Notes under the pieces: model-generated
What the model saw: the letters and a program-made list of their open reading frames with translations, nothing else
Databases searched by the model: none
What the model was told of the DNA's origin: nothing
NCBI GenBank assembly: GCA_016868095.1
Contig: VGHV01000072.1
Location: 1 to 9,564 of the forward strand
Reading direction: 5' to 3'
DNA length: 9,564 nt
Origin: Betaproteobacteria bacterium
GTDB lineage: Bacteria; Pseudomonadota; Gammaproteobacteria; Burkholderiales; Burkholderiaceae_E
Shown here: positions 1 through 6,622 of the stretch, in pieces
How positions within the stretch are numbered: position 1 is the first letter of the stretch
Layout: each line of letters begins with the position of its first letter
Position numbers and translations under genes: made by a program

Positions 1-1
1 C

Positions 2-865
2 TTCTCGATGATGGGCGTTCTCAACTTTGCGCATGCGAGCTTTTACATGCTTGGTGCCTACTTTGGCTTTGAAATTGCCAAGCATCTTGGCTTTTGGATT
101 GGCCTTTTCGTTGCCCCACTACTCGTCGGGCTTGTCGGCGCATTGATAGAGCGCTTTGGATTGCGGCAGGTTCACAAGCATGGCCATGTCGCAGAGCTCT
201 TGTTCACCTTTGGCCTTGCCTTTGTGATCGAAGAAGTTGTCCAGATGATTTGGGGCAAACTGCCGGTTGATTACCGTGTCCCAGAGGCCTTGGATTTTGT
301 TGCCTTCACCATGTTCGGAACAACATATCCTGCTTATAAGGTCTTCATGCTAAGCATAGCCATTGGTATGTTTATCGTATTGTTATGGGTTTTAACTAAA
401 ACACGGGTTGGATTAATTATCCAGGCCTCGCTCAGTCACCCCCACATGGTTGCCATGCTAGGACATAACGTACCTCGTATTTTTATGATGGTATTTGGAG
501 GCGGATCGGTTTTGGCCGGTCTCGCCGGTGTGATTGCAGGCCCTGCTCTGGTCACCCAGCCCTCGATGGCAGCGCTTCTTGGGCCGATTCTGTTTGTAGT
601 TGTGGTACTTGGTGGCCTCGGTTCGCTCACCGGTGCATTTATTGCTTCATTGTTGATCGGCTTAGTGCAGACCTTCGCGGTAGCAATTAATGTTTCCTTA
701 TCGGATCTTTTTGCATTTATGCCATTTAATCCACAAGTAGGTACGGTTCTTGGCGATCTTTGGAGCGTGACCGTGGCACAGGTGGCGCCTGTCATACCTT
801 ATCTTCTCTTGATATTGATTTTGATCTTCAGGCCAACGGGTCTCATGGGCAATCGGGAAACATAG
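2..865 (+). CDS. livH: LivH-type ABC importer inner-membrane permease (5' end cut off)
   Basis: First of the two membrane subunits of a branched-chain-amino-acid-type (HAAT family) ABC importer, forming the inner-membrane channel with LivM. The frame is open to the left edge: a Phe and a Ser codon precede the ATG at position 8. The MMGVLNFAHASFYMLGAY stretch is an internal LivH motif that normally lies some tens of residues from the N-terminus, so the ATG at 8 is not the true start. About 287 residues are visible, strongly hydrophobic, with several membrane segments. A cytoplasmic coupling loop near ASLSHPHMVAMLGHNVPR follows, then the Gly-rich GGLGSLTGAFIASLLIG segment and the typical FRPTGLMG end. 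The stop is one nucleotide before the livM start, so the genes are co-transcribed. Substrate is unknown: relatives take up branched-chain amino acids, amides, urea or aromatic acids. Family call is sure, substrate is not. Confidence 0.93.
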   Translation, partial: FSMMGVLNFAHASFYMLGAYFGFEIAKHLGFWIGLFVAPLLVGLVGALIERFGLRQVHKHGHVAELLFTFGLAFVIEEVVQMIWGKLPVDYRVPEALDFVAFTMFGTTYPAYKVFMLSIAIGMFIVLLWVLTKTRVGLIIQASLSHPHMVAMLGHNVPRIFMMVFGGGSVLAGLAGVIAGPALVTQPSMAALLGPILFVVVVLGGLGSLTGAFIASLLIGLVQTFAVAINVSLSDLFAFMPFNPQVGTVLGDLWSVTVAQVAPVIPYLLLILILIFRPTGLMGNRET

Positions 866-866
866 C

Positions 867-2105
867 ATGAAGCGTTATGCAATTTGGCCCCTGGCAGCGC
901 TGATTTTGCTAGCCCTGCCCTTTGTCTTCGACTCAGGCACTTCATTAACGAAGATGAGCCTCATGTGCATCATGGCGGTCTTTGCACTCAGCTATAACAT
1001 GCTCCTCGGACAAACCGGCATGCTTTCATTTGGTCACGCTGTGTATTACGGGCTAGCTGGCTTCATGTCGATCCATGCGCTACAAATACTGGCTGGGCCT
1101 TCGGCATCGATGCCTTTAATCGTCGTACCGATCGTAGGCGCTGTAACTGGTTTGCTTTTCGCTCTTATTTTTGGATGGGTATCGACCAAGCGCGCTGGCA
1201 CCGCTTTCGCCATGATTTCGCTTGGGCTTGGCGAACTTGTAGCAGCTTCGTCGCTGATCATGCGTTCGTTTTTTGGTGGCGAAGAAGGCGTTAGCGCAGA
1301 TCGCTCTAAGCTTGCAGCTTGGCTCGGCCTAGACTTTGGCGCCCAAATTCAGGTCTATTACCTCATAGCAGCATGGACTTTTTTTGCGGTTCTGGCGATG
1401 TTTGCGATCACACAAACCCCATTTGGACGGATGGCCAACGCTGTTCGCGAGAATCCAGAGCGCGCCGAGTTTATTGGCTACTCGACCCAAATGATTCGTT
1501 TTATCTCCTTTTGTCTTTCAGGCACTTTTGCTGGGATCGCGGGCGCACTTGCAGCGATCAATTTTGAAATCATGAATGCATTGTCAGTAAGCGGTGCACA
1601 GTCGGGTGCTGTGCTGCTAATGACTTATATCGGCGGCGTTGGACATTTCCTCGGCCCCATTCTGGGCGCCATGCTGATTACAGCCTTGCAAATTTCACTT
1701 AGTGATTACACCGGCGCCTGGATGCTTTACTTTGGCCTGATGTTTATTCTTGTTGTGATGTATCTGCCAGGAGGACTTGCCGGTTTGATCATGGCCCATG
1801 AGCCCGTTGTTCGAGCGGGTCACCTGCAACATCTCATTCCAGCCTATCTTCTGGCAGCAGTACCAGCGCTAATTTGCCTGTCCGGTGCCGTAGCGATTGT
1901 TGAGCTAGCCCACCACGCGCTTGTGAAAGCAGCGACCGAGGGCCCTCTAATGACGGTTATAGGTATTGATTTTTCGAGTAAGGCACCCATCCCCTGGCTT
2001 ATAGCCACAGGACTTTTTGTGCTTGGTTTGCTTCTTAGCCGTATGGCCTGGCCTCGTGTTAAGGATGCATGGTCTGAGGTTCATTTGCTGATGAAACAAT
2101 CATGA
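867..2105 (+). CDS. livM: LivM-type ABC importer inner-membrane permease with a C-terminal extension
   Basis: Second channel subunit, paired with LivH. The LivM hallmark LSYNMLLGQTGMLSFGHAVY lies at residues 41-60, the cytoplasmic coupling loop AVRENPERAEFIGYST at 192-207, and the usual LivM ending PGGLAGLI at 301-308. Ordinary LivM proteins stop soon after that motif. This one continues for about 104 residues with two further hydrophobic stretches (about 323-347 and 373-391) and a charged tail, giving 412 residues. I recall such long LivM proteins in Burkholderiales, so this is probably a subfamily trait and not a read-through. The start ATG follows the livH stop by one base, with a purine-rich GGGAAA about 7 nt upstream lying inside livH. 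The last four bases overlap livG (ATGA), a usual sign of translational coupling. Confidence 0.93.
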   Translation: MKRYAIWPLAALILLALPFVFDSGTSLTKMSLMCIMAVFALSYNMLLGQTGMLSFGHAVYYGLAGFMSIHALQILAGPSASMPLIVVPIVGAVTGLLFALIFGWVSTKRAGTAFAMISLGLGELVAASSLIMRSFFGGEEGVSADRSKLAAWLGLDFGAQIQVYYLIAAWTFFAVLAMFAITQTPFGRMANAVRENPERAEFIGYSTQMIRFISFCLSGTFAGIAGALAAINFEIMNALSVSGAQSGAVLLMTYIGGVGHFLGPILGAMLITALQISLSDYTGAWMLYFGLMFILVVMYLPGGLAGLIMAHEPVVRAGHLQHLIPAYLLAAVPALICLSGAVAIVELAHHALVKAATEGPLMTVIGIDFSSKAPIPWLIATGLFVLGLLLSRMAWPRVKDAWSEVHLLMKQS

Positions 2106-2908
2106 CAGCGACAGTCGATCAGCCACAGCAATCGTCCACAGCGGAGAAGCTGTCGAGTGCGCTGCAATTACGTGATGTGCGTAAACAGTTCGGCCAGACG
2201 GAAATCATTCGTGGTGTCGACCTGGAAGTCCAGACGGGAAAGCGACACGCACTGATCGGCCCCAATGGTGCGGGAAAATCAACCCTATTCCATTTGATCA
2301 GTGGACGTATTGCCTTGAGTTCAGGCGATATTGCTGTGCTTGGACGAAGCATCGTTGGAAAGCGGCCCTTCGAGATCAATCGGCTTGGGCTTTCGCGCAG
2401 TTTTCAAGTCACCAATATTTTTCCCCGCTTAACGGTTTTTGAAAATATTCGTTGCAGCGTTTTATGGCAAATGGGTCATCGATATGCTTTTTGGTATGGC
2501 GTATCCAAGCTAAAGGCTGTCACCGAACGCTGCGAACAAGTGATGGAGCAGATCAACTTAATCCAGCGAAAAGACACACCAGCGGGCGTGCTCACCTATG
2601 CCGAACAACGAGCACTCGAAATTGGGCTTGCGATTGCTGCTGATCCGAAGATCATCATTTTGGACGAGCCAACAGCTGGGATGAGTCGATCAGAAACTGC
2701 TTATGCGGTTGATTTGATCCGCAAAGTGAGCGAGGGTAAAACCTTGTTTATGGTTGAACACGATATGAGTGTCGTGTTTGGGCTTGCCGATCGAATCTCT
2801 GTGCTTGTCTATGGCCAGATCATCGCAAGCGACACACCTGAACGCATCCGAGGCAATCAAGCAGTCCGCGAAGCCTACCTTGGGCAGGCAGAAGAGCAAA
2901 ACGCCTAG
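2102..2908 (+). CDS. livG: LivG-type ABC transporter ATP-binding protein
   Basis: Cytoplasmic ATPase of the importer, 268 residues, dimerising with LivF beneath the LivH/LivM channel. Visible motifs are Walker A GPNGAGKST (residues 53-61), Q-loop Gln102 (SRSFQVTNIFP), Walker B IIILDE (184-189) with D-loop TAGMS, and switch His220 (MVEHDM). The ABC signature reads LTYAEQ (164-169) in place of LSGGQ. LivG proteins often have LSYGQQ, and the AEQ version is familiar from Burkholderiales homologues, so I expect it to be functional. The N-terminus carries about 18 polar residues before the ABC domain begins at LQLRDVRKQFG. The start overlaps the livM stop by 4 nt, with no strong ribosome-binding site of its own. 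Confidence 0.94.
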   Translation: MTATVDQPQQSSTAEKLSSALQLRDVRKQFGQTEIIRGVDLEVQTGKRHALIGPNGAGKSTLFHLISGRIALSSGDIAVLGRSIVGKRPFEINRLGLSRSFQVTNIFPRLTVFENIRCSVLWQMGHRYAFWYGVSKLKAVTERCEQVMEQINLIQRKDTPAGVLTYAEQRALEIGLAIAADPKIIILDEPTAGMSRSETAYAVDLIRKVSEGKTLFMVEHDMSVVFGLADRISVLVYGQIIASDTPERIRGNQAVREAYLGQAEEQNA

Positions 2909-2937
2909 GGCCATGATGCGACATGCTAGAAACATCC

Positions 2938-2942
2938 AAAGG
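2938..2942 (+). promoter_or_regulatory. Ribosome-binding site deciding the livF start
   Basis: AAAGG ends 7 nt before the ATG at 2950. The alternative ATG at 2923 is preceded by a sequence with little match to the 16S rRNA tail. This supports the shorter livF product. Confidence 0.6.
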
Positions 2943-2949
2943 TAAAGCC

Positions 2950-3657
2950 ATGGCAGAGCCGATGCTCAAAGTGAGCGATTTACATGCGTACTACGGCAAG
3001 AGTCATATTCTGCAAGGCGTGAGCTTTGATGTATTTCCGGGCGAGATCGTGAGCTTGCTGGGCCGCAACGGTGTTGGCAGATCAACCACGATCAAGGCGA
3101 TTATGGGGGATGTTGTCCCACATGGATCGGTACGCTTTAAGGGTATGGAAATCGCTGGGATGAAGCCCCACGATATCGCCCATCTTGGACTTGGCTATGT
3201 TCCGGAAAACCGCGATATTTTTCCTTCACTAACAGTGCGACAAAATCTTTTGCTCGGTGAAAAACGGGGCGCAAAACAACCACGTTGGACAATGAGCGAT
3301 ATGTTTAAGCTCTTTCCTCGCCTCGAAGAGCGCGCCGACACACCAGGGGGTGTTCTCTCGGGTGGAGAGCAGCAAATGCTGACCATGTGTCGCACTTTAA
3401 TGGGTGACCCCGACCTGATAATGATTGATGAACCCACAGAAGGCTTAGCACCCATGATGGTTGCCTTGGTTGGCAAGCTACTTGCAGAAATAGCTCAGCG
3501 AGGGATATCGATATTACTTGTGGAGCAAAAGCTGACCATCGCTTTAAAAATCAGTCATCGCCTTTATGTCATGGGCCACGGTCACATCGTCTTTGAAGGA
3601 AGTCCTCAGGACCTAATAAATAACGACGATATCAGGCAGGAATGGTTAGAAGTCTAG
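2950..3657 (+). CDS. livF: LivF-type ABC transporter ATP-binding protein with Arg in place of the Walker A Lys
   Basis: Second ATPase of the importer, 235 residues. I chose the ATG at 2950 because AAAGG lies 7 nt upstream and the resulting length fits LivF. An in-frame ATG at 2923 would add nine residues but has no good ribosome-binding site. Walker A reads GRNGVGRST (residues 38-46): position 44, normally the phosphate-binding Lys, is Arg (codon AGA). The rest is intact: signature LSGGEQQML (136-144), Walker B LIMIDE (156-161), and EPTEGLAP. Glu86 in the Q-loop position (GYVPENRDIF) and Gln193 in the switch position (LLVEQ) are normal for LivF. It follows livG by 41 nt in the same operon. 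Its stop overlaps the stop of the opposing DUF2062 gene. Confidence 0.93.
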   Translation: MAEPMLKVSDLHAYYGKSHILQGVSFDVFPGEIVSLLGRNGVGRSTTIKAIMGDVVPHGSVRFKGMEIAGMKPHDIAHLGLGYVPENRDIFPSLTVRQNLLLGEKRGAKQPRWTMSDMFKLFPRLEERADTPGGVLSGGEQQMLTMCRTLMGDPDLIMIDEPTEGLAPMMVALVGKLLAEIAQRGISILLVEQKLTIALKISHRLYVMGHGHIVFEGSPQDLINNDDIRQEWLEV

Positions 3658-4238
3658 GAATAATTACCAAGCAGACGATTTGCACGACGACGTCTCACCC
3701 GCCTGATCCATACAATTTGTACCAAACCATAAGCAAGCACTGAAAACACGCAGGCAAAGATCAAGGCCCCAAGTGCCATAGGTTTGCCGATGCTGTCCAT
3801 GTGGCCAACGATTAGATCAAACCATCCGAAAGTCCCGCCCTGGCTGACTTCGGATAAACCCGCACTTAAGGCGGATCCCTGTTTACCGCCGATTTCGAGG
3901 GAAGAAGCGTCATGCTGCTCAAGGGAAAGGATCCATCGCCCGAGCTCCCAAGCAGCGTAGTACACAGGCGGGAATGTCAAAGGATTATTAACAATCGTTG
4001 CCAGGGCAGCAGCAGGAATATTGGCGCGCAACCATATGGAAAGAACTGCGGCAAGTGGGATCTGTGCAATTGGAATCAGAAATGCAAAAAAAACACCGAT
4101 ACCAACTCCCAGAGCAACGCCCCTGCGGTGCATCCGCCAGAGTCGTGGATGGAATAGTCGTGGACCCATCCAGTTCAGCCACCGATTATTTTGCATCGAC
4201 TGCTGGCTTGGGAGCATCTTCTTGAGCCGGTCAATCAT
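3654..4238 (-). CDS. DUF2062 domain membrane protein
   Basis: A 194-residue protein of the DUF2062 family; function of the family is not established. Seen in sequence: a basic N-terminal part with the NRWLNWMGPRLFHPRLW segment (residues 18-34), then a hydrophobic helix GVALGVGIGVFFAFLIPIAQ (40-59). The family-typical NNPLTFPPVYYAAWELG follows at 84-100, then a polar loop of about 45 residues, a last membrane helix (about 152-178), and a very basic tail (RRVRRRRANR, 179-188) that probably lies in the cytoplasm. Start at 4238 is chosen because the N-terminus then lines up with relatives as I recall them; no clear ribosome-binding site precedes it, and the internal ATG at 4217 remains possible. 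It faces livF and shares 4 nt with it at the stops, so it is not part of the transporter operon. Confidence 0.85.
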   Translation of the reverse strand: MIDRLKKMLPSQQSMQNNRWLNWMGPRLFHPRLWRMHRRGVALGVGIGVFFAFLIPIAQIPLAAVLSIWLRANIPAAALATIVNNPLTFPPVYYAAWELGRWILSLEQHDASSLEIGGKQGSALSAGLSEVSQGGTFGWFDLIVGHMDSIGKPMALGALIFACVFSVLAYGLVQIVWIRRVRRRRANRLLGNYS

Positions 4239-4355
4239 TGATTTGAGATTTTTATGAATGGGCCACGATCATAGCGTTTGCAATGTCGAGCCTATCGTAA
4301 CCCCCAAGGCTTAAAGGCTATGATTCTGATGCAAGCGCCACCTGACCCGCATCTC

Positions 4356-4385
4356 TTGCAGGGGCATTGGATTCGGTGAGATATT
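4356..4385 (+). promoter_or_regulatory. Possible sigma-70-like promoter for the Bug and P450 genes
   Basis: TTGCAG at 4356-4361 and GATATT at 4380-4385 are separated by 18 nt and lie just upstream of the Bug gene. The match to the -35 box is 3 of 6 and to the -10 box 4 of 6, so this is a weak candidate proposed from position as much as from sequence. Confidence 0.25.
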
Positions 4386-4406
4386 GCGCCCCTTAATTGA
4401 TGATTT

Positions 4407-4412
4407 GGAGAG
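4407..4412 (+). promoter_or_regulatory. Ribosome-binding site of the Bug-type gene
   Basis: GGAGAG sits just before the ATG at 4417; the GGAG core ends 6 nt upstream. It fixes the start that gives a complete signal peptide. Confidence 0.65.
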
Positions 4413-4416
4413 TTGA

Positions 4417-5418
4417 ATGAAAAAGCAAAAAAGCTGCTTCGAAGGTCGCCGTCAAGTCCTGGTAGGCGCGGCCGCCCTACCCTTGGTTGCATTTCCTTCG
4501 TCCCCCTTGTTTGCGCAGAGCTACCCATCAAAGACGATTCGACTAATTTGCCCTTTTCCGCCAGGAGGCGCTGTCGATATAGCCTGCCGCACGCTGTCAG
4601 CCGAACTGAGCAAACAACTTGGTGCCACTGTCGCCGTCGAAAACCGTCCTGGAGCAGGCGGCAACGTGGGCCTGGTTGAGGCAGTCAAATCAGCACCGGA
4701 TGGTTATACACTTTATATGTCAACAAGTGGCATTCAGGCCATTAATCCCGTCTTGTACAGCAAAATGCCTGCTGATCCGAATAAGGAGTTGGCGCCGATT
4801 TCAGCGCTTGTTTCTTTAAATAATGTTTTGGTTTTGCACCCGTCAGTAAAAGCCAATAACGTTAAGGAACTTATTGCTTATGCCAAGGCAAATCCTGGAA
4901 AGCTCACCTATGCATCAAGTGGCAACGGCACCTCGATTCACATGTCAGGGGAGATGTTTAAGGCGCTCGCTGGCGTCGATATGGTTCACGTACCCTACAA
5001 GGGCAGTGCACCTGCTGTAACAGACCTGCTTGGTGGTCAAGTGCAACTCATGTTCGATAACATCCCCTCGTCGTTACCCCACATCAAAGCAGGAAAATTG
5101 AAAGCGCTGGCAACAACTGGAGCCAAGCGTGATCCTGCGCTTGCCGATCTGCCGACAATTGCCGAATCGGGCGTTAGCGGATACGAGTCCGATGTTTGGT
5201 TTGGACTGACGGCACCTGTTGCAACGCCCAAGGAAATCATTGCCAAACTCAGTGAGGAATGCCAGAAGGCTGTTAAGGCGCCTGGCTTTGTTAAGCGTAT
5301 GACCGAGTTAGGCTACAACATGATTGGTACAAATCCTGAGAAGATGGCTGAGATGACAAAGGCTGCGATTACACGTTGGGCGCCGATCGTCAAGTCATCG
5401 GGAGCAAAAGTTGACTAG
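4417..5418 (+). CDS. Bug-family (TctC-like) periplasmic solute-binding protein
   Basis: A 333-residue periplasmic binding protein of the Bug/TctC family, which in Bordetella and relatives binds carboxylates and other small organic molecules, in some cases for tripartite tricarboxylate transporters. The N-terminus is a signal peptide: a charged start, GRRQVLVG (10-17), a hydrophobic core and LFA just before Gln34, a likely cleavage site. The Arg pair followed by x-V-L-V resembles a Tat signal, but the usual Phe is absent, so Sec export is equally possible. Family motifs are PFPPGGAVD (46-54), ENRPGAGGNVG (75-85), SAPDGYTLY (92-100), YASSGNGTSIHMSGE (165-179) and VPYKGSAPAVTDLLGG (192-207). No TctA or TctB gene is near, which is common because Bug genes are heavily duplicated in Burkholderiales. 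The P450 gene follows after 37 nt on the same strand, suggesting a shared transcript and a ligand related to the P450 substrate (inference). Confidence 0.92.
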   Translation: MKKQKSCFEGRRQVLVGAAALPLVAFPSSPLFAQSYPSKTIRLICPFPPGGAVDIACRTLSAELSKQLGATVAVENRPGAGGNVGLVEAVKSAPDGYTLYMSTSGIQAINPVLYSKMPADPNKELAPISALVSLNNVLVLHPSVKANNVKELIAYAKANPGKLTYASSGNGTSIHMSGEMFKALAGVDMVHVPYKGSAPAVTDLLGGQVQLMFDNIPSSLPHIKAGKLKALATTGAKRDPALADLPTIAESGVSGYESDVWFGLTAPVATPKEIIAKLSEECQKAVKAPGFVKRMTELGYNMIGTNPEKMAEMTKAAITRWAPIVKSSGAKVD

Positions 5419-5455
5419 AGGTGTAGCTCTGTCGGCTGGGTGCTAAGCAAAATCT

Positions 5456-6622
5456 ATGGCAAAGCCTCCATCGATCGATATTGATTTAAGATCTTTTTCT
5501 GAGGACCCCTATCCGGCGATGGCGACGATGCGTCGCAATACGCCGGTAGCCTGGGTCAATCAGCTTGGTGCCATCGTACTCACCAGACATGCGCACATCA
5601 CCCAGGCTGAAAAGGACGTAGCCTTCTTTAGCTCCCATCAGCCGCAAGGTCTGATGACAAAGCTTATGGGCGAGAACATGATGCGTAAGGACGGCCCAGC
5701 ACACCTTCGTGAACGAATGCTGATGCTGGCCACGCTGACAACACGGCAGGTGCGAGAGCGATGGATGGCTGTTTTTGAAGCGATCGCAGATGAGGTGTTA
5801 AGCGAGCTTGCGCTCAAGCCAAAACCCGATCTAATGCGTGACTACGCACTTCCCTTTTCAGGACGTTGCCTACTCGCAATTACAGGATTAAAGGATTGTT
5901 CCTATAACGATCTTGATGCTTGGTCACAGGCCATGATTGATGGCATTGCAAACTATAGCGGTGACGCTGCAATCGAGTTAAGGTGCAATCAGGCAACTCA
6001 AGCAATCGATGATGCGATTGATCAGCATCTGTCCAAGCTTTCAGGCCAGGCCGATACGAGTCTGCTAAGCGTGATGCACCATGCGGGACTATCGGATGAG
6101 TCGCTCAAGGCAAACATTAAGCTCACGATTAGCGGTGGTCAGAACGAGCCCCGCGATGCGATCGGGGGTCTACTTTGGGTGCTCCTGGCCCGCCCGCATC
6201 TTGTTCAGGCCATCGAGCAAGGTTCACTTGATTGGCGTGCAGTGACCGAAGAGTACTTGCGATGGCTTTCGCCGATTGGCATGTCGCCCAGGCGAGCCAC
6301 ACGTGCTGGCCAATTTGCTGGCTTTGATATCGAGCCCGAGCAACGTGTTTTCTTTCTTTTCAGTGCCGCTAATCGAGACGAAGCTGTCTTCGATCAGCCT
6401 GATGCATTTAATCCATGGCGCGACAGTAGCGCTCATATCGCCTTTGGCGCGGGACCTCATTTTTGTGCTGGTGCTTGGGCCGCAAAAGCCATGATTGCCG
6501 ATGTAGCCCTACCACGATTTTTTGCACGTTTTCCGAGGGCAAAGCTGGCGCAAGAACCGGAGTCGACGATTTTTCATGGTTGGGCTTTTCGCGGCCCGCT
6601 CGCGCTTCAAGCTTTACTTTAA
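5456..6622 (+). CDS. Cytochrome P450 monooxygenase with an atypical I-helix
   Basis: A soluble bacterial class P450 of 388 residues with no signal or membrane anchor. The haem-thiolate loop is perfect: FGAGPHFCAG (residues 330-339) with Cys337 as iron ligand. The K-helix ExxR motif is Glu266-Tyr-Leu-Arg269. The C-helix DGPAHLRER (79-87) supplies the usual His and Arg near the haem propionates, and ANRDEAVFDQPDAFNP (305-320) is typical of the family. The I-helix reads SGGQNEPRD (226-234): where most P450s have (A/G)Gx(D/E)T, the acid-Thr pair for oxygen activation, this has Asn-Glu-Pro. A few known P450s work without the Thr. No ferredoxin or reductase gene lies in the window, so electrons must come from elsewhere. 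The ATG at 5456 is the first in frame after a TAA at 5444; its ribosome-binding site is weak, so translation may be coupled to the Bug gene. Reaction and substrate unknown; hydroxylation or O-dealkylation of an organic acid would fit the neighbours. Confidence 0.92.
   Translation: MAKPPSIDIDLRSFSEDPYPAMATMRRNTPVAWVNQLGAIVLTRHAHITQAEKDVAFFSSHQPQGLMTKLMGENMMRKDGPAHLRERMLMLATLTTRQVRERWMAVFEAIADEVLSELALKPKPDLMRDYALPFSGRCLLAITGLKDCSYNDLDAWSQAMIDGIANYSGDAAIELRCNQATQAIDDAIDQHLSKLSGQADTSLLSVMHHAGLSDESLKANIKLTISGGQNEPRDAIGGLLWVLLARPHLVQAIEQGSLDWRAVTEEYLRWLSPIGMSPRRATRAGQFAGFDIEPEQRVFFLFSAANRDEAVFDQPDAFNPWRDSSAHIAFGAGPHFCAGAWAAKAMIADVALPRFFARFPRAKLAQEPESTIFHGWAFRGPLALQALL

Larger units (their letters stand above)
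4239..4416. promoter_or_regulatory. Divergent intergenic region between the DUF2062 and Bug genes
   Basis: This 178-nt stretch holds no convincing gene and must carry the promoters for both flanking genes. On the plus strand it contains an inverted repeat of 8 nt, ATCATAGC at 4268-4275 and GCTATGAT at 4317-4324. Nested inside are AGCCT at 4289-4293 and AGGCT at 4307-4311. It could be an operator or RNA hairpin, but short repeats like this also occur by chance. Confidence 0.5.

Noticed and set aside
436..795. A 119-codon minus-strand open frame within livH
   Set aside because: Antisense to conserved membrane segments of livH; it is rich in Pro, Thr and Arg as expected for a shadow of a hydrophobic gene.
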